Source: Heterodera schachtii
Lineage: Eukaryota > Nematoda > Chromadorea > Rhabditida > Heteroderidae
Length of the DNA stretch: 64,000 bases
Direction of reading: 5' to 3'
Assembly (NCBI GenBank): GCA_023374025.1
Contig: SIJG01000028.1
Coordinates: 10,115 to 74,114 of the forward strand
In this document: positions 34,570 to 45,968 of the stretch, one piece after another
How positions within the stretch are numbered: the stretch's first letter is position 1
How the letters are laid out: every line of letters starts with the position of its first letter
Notes under the pieces: generated by a model
Databases searched by the model: none
Told to the model about the DNA's origin: nothing
What the model saw: the letters and a program-made list of their open reading frames with translations, nothing else
Position numbers and translations under genes: made by a program

Positions 34570-36448
34570 ATTACGCAGCTGCCTTTTTTGGTGGATGAGC
34601 CAAAGCCTTTTATCCCTTTCGGTTTGTCCTTCGTTTTGTCCTTCTTCCTCTAAAGAATTCGATCTTCTCCGCGCGTCGGCCGTTTTTGATGGAATTGTCG
34701 GAATATGTTCGCTGATTAACACCAGAAATTAGAAAATAGTACGAGACTTCGTAGATTGTAGTCGAGAGATGTTTTATTAAGAAATAATTTGTCGAAGTTC
34801 GCCAGAAAATTAGAAAATATTGTAGGATTAACTGCAGTTGATGATTGAGAATTTTAAGATGAGTGAATGAATTAAAGAATTTGTCGTTGATCAGGCGTAA
34901 TAAAATAGTGATGAAACAATTGGTCGTCGGTGATTGGATGAGTTGCCAATGTGATCGCAATGTGATCGTCTACCGTCCCACTTTGATGTGCATTTTGTGT
35001 CCATTTTCGTTCCCTCCGAAGTCAATTAATTAATTGTCCGTTTTCCTCGTTTCCCAATTTTTTCTTCGTTTTTCCCGTCAGTTGTTGCCTCATTTGTTTC
35101 TTCGAATTCGTTTTGGCAATTTTGTTTCATTATTTGTTAGTCTTTTCTCGTGATTTGCCAAATTGTGTTTATTTTCGTCTTGTCCCGGGACTGGCAATTG
35201 TTAGCTGAAATTTCTTTTCCCCAACCCTTTTTCCCCGTGATTAATTAATTAATGAGCTCTGATCAAAACTCCAAACGTCCAGGGATGGGGCCCTGCCTGG
35301 TCGTAGGAGGGGGAGTGGGATTTGGGGAAACAGCTGTTAGGCAATAGGCAACAAAATTCACAGAATGGCGGGATGGGCAAAACAAGGAATGGGAGGGATG
35401 GGACTGGTGGTACGGGCATACGGTAGCGACAGTAGGCAAACGACAGACCAAATTTCCTTCTGCCGGCCAAAAGGAAATTGTGGAAAGGAAAAGAGAGAAA
35501 ATGAAAGGAGAGAGAGAGAGAGAGAGGAAGTAAATAAAATAAAATTTTAAGTTAATCGCTTATGGTGTTAATGCGCAAAACATTATTATTCAGCATTGGA
35601 TCGTCTGGAATTCTGGAGGATTCCCTGCGCGGGATACAACTGCAGTTCCATGTGCTTTGGGATTAACGACTGGGCGAGCCCTGTAATTTGCTCTGCTGGT
35701 CCACCTTCCTGTGTCGACTCCTCACGCTGGGACCATTTTGCCACCCCATTACTCGTTTCGGCAATGGCCGTGCTCCTTTTCCTTGTCGGCATTCAGTCTG
35801 TGGCTTTGGCTGTGCTTCTCCTGCGTCGTCGTCGTCAGATGGGCACCAGCGGTTTGGGCTTTTGCAGTCAGTGCCGGCGATTTTCCGCCAATTAAAATCA
35901 GTGAACTGTTACGGCGGGGGTTATTTGGTGTTAATGACACTCTCAGGATTTGTTAATTTTTGTTAATTTTTATTTACATTTGATTTTTAACTGAATAAAG
36001 CTAATTTGTTAAACTGCAAAGAATTTGAGAAGGGAGGGGGAAAAGAGAGTGAAAATGGAGGAAATGGCAAATAAATGCGAAATGTGTTGGCCGAAAAAAT
36101 TAAAATTGTTAAAACGGTAGGGGAAAACGAGGCAATTAAAACAGAAAAATTGGAAATTGAAATTTTAATGTAAAGAAATGGATATGGTATGGGGAAAAAT
36201 GGCCAAATGGGAAGTGTATATACAAAAGTAATGGCCAATTAAGGAGTGGGAAAAAAGGAAAATGGCCAAAATGGGAAAAATAATGGCCCGTAAAATATTA
36301 TGTTGATAAGAAAAAGGGAAAAAAACAATGAAAATCTAATTAATTAATATTTTGAGCAAAAAATTTTATTATTAAATATTTGAAATGTGTAAATAATGTA
36401 AATTGTACGGGTAAGGGGGGGGGGGGGGTAGGAGAAGAAGATGTTATC
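34570..36448 (-). other. Long leader between binding site and gag, with a possible captured exon
   Basis: About 1.9 kb, long for a gypsy leader. On the plus strand 35594-35895 begins after TTATTCAG and encodes a Cys-containing stretch, one transmembrane segment (WDHFATPLLVSAMAVLLFLV) and an RRRR stop-transfer tail; AATAAA follows near 35995. This could be the last exon of a host gene carried inside the element. The minus strand has a polar frame (35586-35792) in the same place, so the coding strand is not certain. G-runs lie at 36415-36429. Confidence 0.35.
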
Positions 36449-36463
36449 CGTCCAGCTGGACCA
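36449..36463 (-). other. Primer-binding site candidate
   Basis: In element orientation TGGTCCAGCTGGACG directly follows the LTR end. It begins with TGG, complementary to a tRNA CCA end. It contains the palindrome TCCAGCTGGA, which is odd for a tRNA complement; I could not name the tRNA. Confidence 0.5.
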
Positions 36464-36825
36464 TATTAGGCGTGTCCGTGGGATCGTTGGGCCTACCCCT
36501 GACCGAAGTCAGGGGCTAGGCGCGATCCCGCCTATTGAGTCCGAGTTGGCCTTTTAACAGCCCTTTTTATTAAAGCACAAAAGTAAATGTGAGGCAAAAA
36601 GAAATCGGAGTAAATCGGAGAAAGCAAAAGTTGATCGAAAGATCTCAAAAGTGATCGCTCCCCGGGGTTGGTCCGATGGCTCCCACATAAACAATTTTCG
36701 GGCGGGGCAAAAGAAGGAGAGAAAAAGGGAACAGTTGGCGTAATTAGAGGAAAGGCAAAAATGTGATTGGCGAATTGAATTGATTGGGCACAGAAATGGA
36801 AGAGCCAGAGGAATTTGGCATAACA
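36464..36825 (-). repeat. 5' LTR
   Basis: Partner of 23301-23660. It begins TGTTATGCC at 36825 and ends CCTAATA at 36464. The flank outside (TTTGT onward) does not match the outer flank of the other LTR. Confidence 0.85.
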
Positions 36826-37061
36826 TTTGTTGATCAACTTTCGGCGAATTTCCTTGTCTTTGTTGAGTAAACCGCACCTGGCGGAAACCGCAACCACCTG
36901 GGTATCTTGGTTTTTTTTTACGATGATTAAACCGCTGCTGGCGGAAGCTCACCCTTATTGGGTCTATTGCTTTTTTGAAGAAAGTTGAATAGCAATTCGG
37001 AATCTGTCCGAAATTGCCAAATATCCGAGTTGAGTTTTCTTTTTAGACAGGCGTCGCCAAT

Positions 37062-37392
37062 TGTTCGGTCTTTAAGCCGACACAATAAAATGTTTATTTG
37101 ATGAACAAATAAATTAAACAATTTAAATAAAATAGGCGAAGTCGGTGGCGCGAATAAATATTGGAGGAGAACAATAATAGGCGAAGTTAAAATAAGTGCA
37201 TAAAAAGCAACAACTGAATGAATGAGGGGAATGGACATGCAAAGGACAAAATTAATCAATAGTGTCTTACATAATAAAAGGAAGACACAAAAATAGAGAG
37301 TGGTGAAAATGAAGAGGAAAAGAAAGAAACAAATGCAAAGGGAAAATAAATGCAAGTGTGAACTTTCATCTCTCGGGTTGACCACCCGAACA
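37062..37392 (-). mobile_element. LTR of a second element, with binding site
   Basis: In minus orientation it starts TGTTCGGG and ends CCGAACA, giving perfect 7-bp inverted ends, 331 bp long. Two bases further on, TGGCGACGCCTG (37049-37060) looks like a primer-binding site, and leader-like sequence then runs to the 5' LTR of the large element. The rest of this second element is not in the window. Confidence 0.6.
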
Positions 37393-37535
37393 TTTTTTTT
37401 AAATTCAATTCCAGAAATTAAAAAATTAGTAAATTCCCGGAAAAAAAAACGGATTTACAACCAAATCAGAGCCAAAAAGATAAGGGATATTCCAGAAACT
37501 AATACAGCATTCCAAAAAATTTTTTCAGGAATCTA

Positions 37536-37666
37536 CCGTATTTCCTAAAATAAATCCCCGGGGGGCTTTGTTTTTCAACTCCCCAAAAAAGGGCGAATTT
37601 ATTTCGTGAGCGGGCGGGGATGGGGGCTCTAATGCAGGGGGGGTGGCTGTATTTTAGGAAATAAGG
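37536..37666. mobile_element. Small TA-flanked inverted-repeat element
   Basis: CCGTATTTCCTAAAATA is mirrored by TATTTTAGGAAATAAGG (one mismatch), with TA on both sides (37534-37535, 37667-37668), the Tc1/mariner-type target. The interior is G-rich. Confidence 0.55.
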
Positions 37667-37691
37667 TAAATATTTTCATCGTTTCCCTCAC

Positions 37692-38193
37692 CCGATTGGC
37701 CGACACAAAGGCATCCAATTGTTTTCTTAATGAGCCGGCCAATTTGTCAATTAATTGTTGCATTTCCTCCAATTCGTGGCAATTGTCAAAATTGGTTAGT
37801 GACTGATGAACAGCAGCAGAAACAGCAGCAGCAGAGTCAGTCGAGAGCATCTCGAGAAGAGTCTTTAAAAAGATAGATTGTTTTTTTAGATTAAACAATA
37901 ATTTAAAATGAATTTTAAACCAATTTATTTTATTAAAAAATTGCGATTAAATTTTTTTTTAGCAATTTAATTTTATTATTTAATTTTTATATTTTATTAA
38001 AAAAAAATTGCGATTTAAATTTTTATTAATTAATTTTATTTTTAATTATTTTTACAATTTCCTCCTCTCCTCCTCCCATTTCAATGAGTTGTGCTGCCGC
38101 TTCATCTGGTGAGAACCAATGTTTTTTCAACACTTTTCTTTTTCTCAGTGTTTTACGATAAAATTGGCGCAATTTGCTGTTTTGAGTGCCCAT
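37692..38193 (-). CDS. Unknown host gene, first two exons
   Basis: ATG at 38193 starts MGTQNSKLRQFYRKTLRKRK, a basic N-terminus with an MG that could be myristoylated. Exon 1 (38193-38056) ends before GTAAAA. Exon 2 (37862-37692) follows a TTTAAAG acceptor and ends before GTGAGG. Both are multiples of three, together 103 residues. Exon 2 is helical with an Ala-rich part and ELEEMQQLIDKLAGSLRKQL. No family was recognised. Further exons would lie to the left, where only the small TA element and the second LTR are found, so the gene may be truncated by them. Confidence 0.5.
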
Positions 38194-39711
38194 TTTAAGT
38201 AAAAATATTTTAATTTTTTTTTATTAAAAATCTGAATTTTCTTTAATAATATCGACAATTTAAGAATAATAAAGCAAATCAAAGATTTTGGACCAAAAAA
38301 ATGAAAATTATGCAAATTTATGACGCCTTTTACGAAATTTGACTGTGAACATACATAGAAAAGGGGGTGGGTCGGCCAAAAATTTGCGAAGGGGGGTCGG
38401 CCGCCGAAGACCTTTTTTTTTTTTTTGCTTTTCAAAAAACAGTTTTTTTGGCGCGGTTTTTCCAAAAAATTATTAGAAACAGGGGGGCCGGCGGTGCCGA
38501 TAGGCGCCGCCGGGAAAAATTTTGTAATTTTTAATGCGATTTGTTAACAGATTTTCACCAAAAAATGGCCTATTTTTGCGATTTTAAGCCATTTTTAAGA
38601 AAATTTGGGATTTTTGGGTTCCGGCGGTGCCGCTAGGCGCCGCCGGGGAAAATTTTTTGGATTTTTAATGAATTTATTAAGAAATTTTTCAAAATTTGCG
38701 ACCCCCCCTCGCTGCGGACCCCCTCCGCCCTCCACCTCTTTTACACCGGCCCCCCCCTTCGCTGCGAACCCCCCCCCCCCCCCCCCCCTCGCTGGCCCTC
38801 TTTGCGAGCGAGGGGGGGGGGGGGGGGGTCGACCCCCACCCTAAAAAATGTATGACAGCGATATTTTAATTTTCCTTAAATTCAAAACTTTTCTAAAAAT
38901 AAAATGCTTAAATGAAACGAAACAATGGCAAAAAATGGCTGTAATTTGCATCAGAAAAGAGAGGACAGAAAAGGGATAAATTCGGTGAAAATGACAAAGT
39001 TTCACATAAATTCAACAAATTGGAGGAAAGCAAAATGAATGAATGAATGAAATTATGGGGTACAATTTTATTATTGGTGGAGAAATGGGGAAGACAAATT
39101 GGGAGGAGAGAATTTTTGGGAACGAAATTCAATTACCTAAAATGACTGCTGCTGGTATTTGCTATTTGACATTTGATTTCATTATATGTACAAAAAAGTT
39201 AAATAGGTAAATTATTTTATATTTATGGGCTTGGCTTGGCTTAGCTTAATTTTATTATATATTTTGGATTTTGTCCCATAAATTTGTCGCCCCCCCCCCA
39301 CCTAAGAAATTGGCATAATTTATAAATTCTCACACTTTTCTTGCACAAAATCGGATTTCAGTCAGTCACAAATTCCCAAATTAATTTTCCTAATTTCGAA
39401 CAAATATATATTTGCCATGAATATTATTTAATGGACCCCAAAATGGTGCGCCAACCAAAGGCCAAATGCCTTCAGACATAAAAGTTTTCGCTCTTTTTGT
39501 TGGCCACAAAAATGTAATCGGTGAGGCGGAAAATGACCAGGGGACAGGGGAATTGAGGCATTTATAATAAAAAAAAACAAAATGATGGGGGCAAAGTGAA
39601 GGGAAAGAGAGAGAGGGAGGAGAGAGAGAGAGAGAGAGAGGGAGAGAGGGAAAGAGGGAGAGAGAGAGAGAGACAGACAGAGAGAGACAGAGAGAGGGAG
39701 AGAGAGAGAGA

Positions 39712-39753
<42 letters not shown>

Positions 39754-40365
39754 CGCAAATCGAAATTTGGTAAGAATTGAAAACTTTTGCGGAACAAATT
39801 ATATTCATTGTTTTTTAGATTAAATTAATTTTGAGTCATTTGATTTTTCCCCATAAAAACTTTTTTGGGAATTTGTTTTGGGGTGGGGTTCCGGCGGTGC
39901 CGATAGCGCCGCCGGGAAAAAAAAATTGGGAAGTTGCAAAAAACACAATAAAAAAAATCCATTCCCTTTTCGGCTTCTTTTGACAAAACTATATTGCTTT
40001 TCCCACTCGGGATTGAAAAAAACATTTGCGCTTAACGAAGGAATTAAATGTGTCACTTTTGTCGAAAAACTCAAACTTGAAATTTCTTGATGAAATATTG
40101 ATATTAGGCCATAAATTCATATTAAGTATGTTTAAATATTAGACACAAATTTGTCACTGCCTCAAAGTCAGAGAACGTTTTCTGACAAACCAAGGACATG
40201 TTTATTTTGTCAGATTGGGCCCTCCAAATCGAACATTCTAGTTATCAGGACAAATCCAACCCCTGGCTAAAACACCGCTGCACATTCTCAAAAGCGTCAG
40301 TGATATTCAAAAAAAACATTTGTGTTCAATTGATGTTGGGTAAGTAATCAATCGTTTCCAAAGTC
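38194..40365. other. Intergenic, low-complexity and GC palindromes, no gene seen
   Basis: Two GGCGGTGCC palindromes (38490-38512, 38622-38644), C-runs and G-runs at 38767-38828, a long GA microsatellite at 39600-39752, and another palindrome at 39892-39915. The RE/GE-rich ORFs are microsatellite read-through. Confidence 0.5.
39600..39752. repeat. (GA)n microsatellite
   Basis: About 150 bp of GAGAGA with GGGA, AAAG and CAGA interruptions, ending in a G-run. Confidence 0.9.
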
Positions 40366-41835
40366 TCAAAATTTCTTGGACAGATCGTAATGGAAGTTGG
40401 GACCAAAGTTGGCTGCGACCGTGTCCCTGTGGTTCAATGAAACGGTCGGGTAAAGGTCCGCCGTGTTTTCGTCAACGTACAAATTGGTGATATCTTAATT
40501 AGGTAATTAGCCAGTTTATATAAGTAAGCCATCATCCCAAACTCAAGTGTTGTCCATTCTTCGTGAAAAACACTTGGCGCGTCGCCAATTTCAGTCCGCA
40601 TCCGACCACATCGCCAATGTGAAATGAGGGCACATTGTCCGAAATGATTATATCATTTCCATTGGCATTTTGGCCTTCAATTCTGCGATAATTTGCGTAA
40701 CCGTATGAAACAGGGCCATATCCAACCATAAAGTCCAATGACATTTCTTTTGTTGATAATCCAATGAGCAAACTGAATAGACAAAATAGCAAAAGACTAA
40801 ATTAAAATTAAAAATTCAATTTTTTACTTTTATAAAATCTTATTTTTTTTTTTTTTTGTAATTCCCGGTTCGTCCAGATTTTTGATCCCGGTTTTTCAAA
40901 AATTCTTGTCCACCTCAGCTGCTATACAAAAAAAAATAAAATAATATATTTCTATCTGTGATTTTGTTAGCAAGTGGGTTTTTTTTTGCTATTTAACTCA
41001 CGGTCCATTTTCAGCAAGAATCCGATACTCCGCATAAATAATGCTAATTGGACCAGCAGATGGCATTTTAATTGGCCCTGCTCGGCAAGAACGAATGCCA
41101 AGAAATCCTAAACAATTTAAAAAATATATGTACAAATTAGTGAAAATTAGGCACCCTAATTCAATGATTTTTTCGTTACTTTCTCCCGTCCCATTGCGCT
41201 GAATGGAATTTGTGCTTTCATTGATCACAATTTTTGGGCGACAATCAGAAGCATTCCATCGATAAATTGGAAGAGGGAAGTGAAAAATCCGTAAAATCAA
41301 ATTAAAATTTATATTATATTATAATCTAAAATAAATATTTGAAGTCTATTTTTTAAGATACGGTAAAAGTGTTACCTTTTGAGTAAAAAAATGTTTTTAT
41401 GTATTTAGAAACATTGGACTCGCTTTATCTAAGCCCCTTTCGGGTTAGATAATTTTAAATTTAAGTATTTTTTTGCAAATTGTATATCATTTCAATTCTA
41501 GATTTTTTTGTAAATTTGTGAATTTTTATTCAATTTTTTTTATTTGCAAAAAACCGCTGCAATTGCCATGTTATCCATCAGAGAAGGCGCCTTTTGCTTA
41601 TCTCGCATTCCTACAGATGACAAAAAATGAAATTTTAAATTATACAAAAACTTTATCTGTTTTTATCATTTTCTAAATTTGCGGTCAGCCTATTTTTGTT
41701 GTTGTGCTTTCCTAAAAGAAAAATAAATTAATGAATATTAATTATTTTTTTACCATTTTCAATTTGTTTTTCCAATTTTGCCTCAATTTTTGACATTTTA
41801 TTGGCCAACGCATTTTGGTTGACGCGCATTTCCAA
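40366..41835 (-). CDS. RanBPM/SPRYSEC-type SPRY protein (5' end uncertain)
   Basis: Exons 41107-41002, 40772-40543 and 40493-40366 join in phase, after a donor at 41180 (GAGAAA, then GTAACG) that ends an exon containing YRWNASDCRP. Together they read as a SPRY domain: RWNAS, then LLIGLSTKEMSLD, then DVVGCGLKLATRQVFFTKNG, and the closing NFGPNF near the TGA at 40368-40366. These blocks match the RanBPM-like family that includes Globodera SPRYSEC effectors. An upstream exon (about 41835-41753) encodes a short coiled coil (NALANKMSKIEAKLEKQIE). I found no clear acceptor for the exon before 41180, so either a non-standard site is used or the gene is damaged. SPRY domains bind partner proteins; no signal peptide was seen. 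Confidence 0.65.
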
Positions 41836-42788
41836 AACAAACAAATCATATAATTTTTAGAAACTAAAAAATGTTGGAGAGGGAGTGGCGTTTTTAGGGT
41901 CCGGGACCCATTCCCTAAGCCCAAATGTCTAATGCAAATAAAATATTGCAAAAAATGCGGCAATATTTTAAACAATGAGAAATTTTTTGTGTTTTCTATT
42001 CCATTCGAAAGGCCATTAACAATAAAGGGAGTGAAAAAAAACAAAAAAATGAGAAGAGAAAAGATATGTGATTATTATGGATGCTTTTAGGCACAAAAAT
42101 CGCGAAATATGCATTAAATAGACACTAAAATATGCAAGCAAAAAAAAAAAAAAAAAAAAATTATTAACGCTTTTTAGGTAGCAAAACACGTAAAAACTTA
42201 ATCAAAACACTTAATTTGGTTATATTCCTAATGTAAATGGAATTAGATTTGAAATTTTTTTGAGTAAAGACAAATTTTAACCAAAATTTTTTAGCAAGAA
42301 AAAAAAAATTAAGTTTTGGCAATCAATTTTTGAGATTTATTCAATTCTTAGGAGTATATTTTCTGAAATTTTTTTGAGCCATTCTTAGGGGTGTATTTTC
42401 CGTTTTTATTGGATTTTTGATAAGGATTTTTCCGTAAATCCTGAAAATAGATGCCAAAAATTGCGAAACAGGCACAAAAATAGGCGTTTAGGCATTAAGC
42501 ACAAAAAGTGAAAAAACGCAAAGATAGGTATATGTTGATTTTTGCTGCCTTTTTCCAATTTTTCGTGCCTTTTTTGACGTTTTTGTTCATTTTTTATGCC
42601 TTTTTTCACATTTTTCGTGCCTATTATGCAGCAGGAGAGGGGCGGTAAGAAAATCGAACCATTTAAATTGATTCTCTTGGCTCAATTTTATTTTTCTGTA
42701 ATTTCTTTTTTAAACAAAAAAAAATCGTTTGGTTTACGAGAGCGGAAAAAATTGTAGCTTTGTATATTTTTTTATAATATTTGTTATC
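41836..42788. other. Intergenic with an old AGGCACAAAAAT-word element
   Basis: From about 42075 to 42625 the words AGGCACAAAAAT and the module TTCTTAGGGGTGTATTTTCC recur, like the element at 21505-22090, but no clean ends or duplication were found. An A-run of 20 lies near 42141. Confidence 0.45.
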
Positions 42789-44431
42789 ATGAACCAAGCA
42801 GAGCACGAGAAAAAGCTGATGGAACAAATTGTGACAGTTCAGACGAAACTTGACAAAATGAAAATGGAATAAAAATTATTTTATTGAAAAATTTTATTAA
42901 AATTTAAATAAATTATTGTCAATTTTAATTTGAACGCACTTTTAAACTTCCGACAAAATTGTTGGGATGCCAATGCTTGTGAGCAAGACGAACTCGAAAT
43001 TATTGATGACAAAAGTTTGACGGTCATTCATTAAGGGAAAAGAAAGTAATTTTTAAAAGTTTAATAAATAAATATTATTTTTTTTAAAATTAAGTCGAAT
43101 TTCGCACTGTCTTTGCTGCCAATCCAATTTTATTTGATAAGGATTTGTCCGGCTTTTTTTACTTTGAAATTTTGGTTAAAAAAAATGCCAAAGTAACAGC
43201 ATTTATTATTCTAAATAGCAAAAATACAATAATATAATAACTAGGGTTATAAATTATATGGACTAAAAAACGCCAAATATGGACATAAAATATGGACTAA
43301 AAAAGCCCGAAATATGGACTAAAAACCTCAAAAATGGCCAAATATGGACCAAAATATGGATTTAAAAATGCCAAAATATGTGTTGTAAACCCTCAAAAAT
43401 ACGAAAAAAGGTATGTATATTTAATATTTGTTAAACAGACTTAAAAATACACTAAAAACAGCCAAAAAATGGGTTTAACACTTAAAAAATGCCGATTTTT
43501 ATTAAATTTTAGCTTCACAATTGCGAATCAAATGCAACCCAAAATTTTTGTAATAACCTCATTCTGTTTTCAGCGAAAATTTTCGGAAGTGGACAAAATA
43601 ACTAAAAAAATTTCCAAAATTTCAAAAATTTCAAAAAAATTCTTTTTTTTAGGGGGTGTATTTTTAAAAACTTCCAAAAAAGTCGATCTTTAGGGGTGTA
43701 TTTTTCGCTTTTTTGCATTTTTCTTATGAAAATTTGCCAAAAATGGCCGCAATATGGACTAAAAACACAAAAATGGCGAAATATGGATTTATTCCCAAAA
43801 ACCCCCCAAAATATGGATTTATATGGACTAAAAACCTTCACCAAATCAAAAAATTTTAACGCAGAAATGCTATTTTTGAGCCCCTTTCTTCATAGCATAT
43901 GCGCAGAAAAAATATGTTAATCCATATAATTTATAACCCTAATAATAACAATATGTTATTTATTTTGCCATCTTTTTAAATTTGTTTTAGTTACCCTTTC
44001 TGTAAGCTCTCTTTCGGATTCGCCGCCAAACAGCAGAAAATATTCTTACACAAAAAATGATATTGTTGGATGTGGCATTAATTCGGCCAGTCGACAGATT
44101 TCTTCATCAAAAATGGACGATATTTGGGTTTGTTAAAATAAATATAAAATAAATTTTGAAAACAATTTTCTCAACGTTAGCCAAATTCACTTCCAAATAT
44201 TCTTTTTTAAATTATATTTTACCCAAAAATCCGCGAATTCCTTTGAATATTACAAAACGAAATTATAAATTATTCTTCATTTATCTTATCTCAGGTCCCT
44301 TCTATTGGGTCGAAAATTCACCAAATTCGGTTTTGGACGAATTGTTCCCTTTCGTTTCTTTGATGAGAATTGGTAATGAAATCGAAGCGAACTTTGGGCC
44401 AAATTTCAAATTTAATTTGGCCACTCTTTGA
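42789..44431 (+). pseudogene. SPRY (RanBPM-like) gene copy, probably decayed
   Basis: ATG at 42789 opens a short coiled-coil stretch (EHEKKLMEQIVTVQTKL). About 42930-43022 encodes CWDANACEQDELEII, the start of a SPRY domain; 43097-43190 encodes FRTVFAANPI and GFFYFEILVKK; 43990-44130 encodes NDIVGCGINSASRQI and then loses frame by one base just before the FFIKNG block; the last exon (about 44295-44431) ends with LFPFVSL and NFGPNFKFNLATL. The order matches the intact SPRY gene at 56577-59643. The one-base slip and missing acceptors suggest a pseudogene. A hAT-like element sits between its SPRY exons. Confidence 0.6.
43242..43941 (+). mobile_element. hAT-like element with TATGGACTAAAAA words, 8-bp duplication
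   Basis: The end TAGGGTTATAAATTATATGG is mirrored at the right. ATAATAAC flanks both sides (43234-43241 and 43942-43949). The interior is full of ATATGGACTAAAAA words plus the TTTAGGGGTGTATTTTTCGC module. The copy at 58165-58837 has the same sequence in reverse orientation but a different duplication, so the two are independent insertions. Confidence 0.9.
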
Positions 44432-45968
44432 AGAAAGCAAAAAGAATGGAAGAGGACGATAATTCATTTAATTAATTAATTCATCTTTTGTGTATTTTTA
44501 ATTCCTTTTTTAATTAATGCTAATTACTGTTATTCGTGTTTGATTTAAGTTTAATAAAAAAAATGTTGATTTTGCAACTCAATTCAAAGTTTTTCATAAT
44601 GGGTTTATTAAATTTTGCAAAATGTTTAATGTTACCAAGTCCTATCAAATTGACAACACTAACCACAATTGACCCGACCCTTAAATCTTTTTAAAATTCG
44701 CCTAAAATAAAAACGCCCAACAACAACAAAATCTGTCATTTTTGTGAAGCATTCTGTGAACCGTAAAAACGATGTCCAGCCACAAGGGGAATTTGGCATC
44801 AAAGTAAGAGGATTTAAATTTTAAAATATGTCAAATCATTAAGCCATCATCAAAGTTGGATTTCAAGTTTCAAAAACAAAGTTTAAAATTCAAAAACACT
44901 TGAAATCTATCATATGCAATAAAAATTGTTTAAATAAATTCAGCTGATTATATTTCTTCATTGAAAATTTATCCTAAAATTTTTTTAACAAACTTTTTAA
45001 TTAATTGGTGTGCCAGGGAATTAGTTTAGGTGCAACTATTTAAAATTAATCCAAAAGTGAGCCATTTTGGAAGCTTTTTTAAACAAACAAAACATTAAAA
45101 CGATTCGCCTGGGAAATTTGAGGATTTGTACTGGTTTCTAACAGGTTTGCGCTAAAATAGCAGATTTGTGCGTTTTTAGGCTAAATTTTATTTTAAAATT
45201 AAGGATTTTGGACACGTGGCCAACAGCCTACTACCGGAAAGATTTTTGAAAATATTTTACGATTTGGTTAGTAAAATAAGCAATTTTTTTAAATTTCTCT
45301 TTCGCTAATTAATATTTTAAGTTCCAAAAATATTAGTTTTTTTCATTTCTTGGATTTAAAGAGTTCCCTCAACCTTTTATGTCATCGTTTTGTTTAATAG
45401 CCCAAGCCAAAAAAAAAGAAGAGATTAATTTTAATATTTTTATACAATTCAATTCGGTATCGAAAAAATAATAAATTTAAATAGACGATTATTTAAAAAA
45501 ATAAAGTAAAAAAGAATATTATAAAAGCATTCCATCTCCGACCAAAAAAAAATTGCATCGAAAGAAAATTTTCATTTCAAATCAAATTAGACAAGTAAAC
45601 TTACTAGAGGATTTTTAAATCTACTAATTTTCTTCAGAAATTTCACCCAATATTTGCGTAAATTAAGATCATTCATTTACCCACAAACTTTATGCAGTTT
45701 TTCCCATAAATTTTCCTTCATCCCTATTCTTTTTTACACTAATGTACAATTCAGAAATTTATACTACATTTATTAATGGTACGAAAGCTAGCATTTATTT
45801 TGAGCAGAATCTTTGAAGAAAAAACACACATTGAAGAAAGTTGAACCTCGAAATTTCATTAAAAATTGGCATTATTTAAAAAATGCGATTTTTGAGAGGG
45901 GGGTTAAAGCTGATATTATAAATATTTAGATAGTTAAAATTATTTTTTGCTCGTTTAAGTTGCTTTAG
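44432..45968. other. Intergenic, one possible start exon
   Basis: AT-rich. At 44772 ATG opens MSSHKGNLAS and meets a GTAAG donor at about 44803; it could be the first exon of the truncated SPRY copy that follows (45969 on). The outer edge of the palindrome arm is near 45860. Confidence 0.35.

Larger units (their letters stand above)
23301..36825 (-). mobile_element. Ty3/gypsy-type LTR element with envelope-like coding, 13.5 kb
   Basis: Direct repeats at 23301-23660 and 36464-36825 bound gag, envelope-like, protease, RT/RNase H, integrase and coiled-coil frames, all on the minus strand. A purine tract precedes the 3' LTR and a TGG-starting binding site follows the 5' LTR. RT before RNase H before integrase is the Ty3/gypsy order. 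Coding is broken by several frame changes, so the copy is probably inactive. The outer flanks (GTTTT on the left, TTTGT on the right) show no target duplication, and the left flank is F-box-like exon 2 while the right flank looks like the leader of another LTR element. Confidence 0.85.

Noticed and set aside
23301..36825. Classification as a BEL/Pao or Ty1/copia element
   Set aside because: Integrase follows RNase H, which excludes copia, and the RT and integrase blocks look gypsy-like rather than BEL-like.
39390..39808. Ser/Leu-rich and Arg/Glu-rich ORFs
   Set aside because: Read-through of the (GA)n microsatellite.
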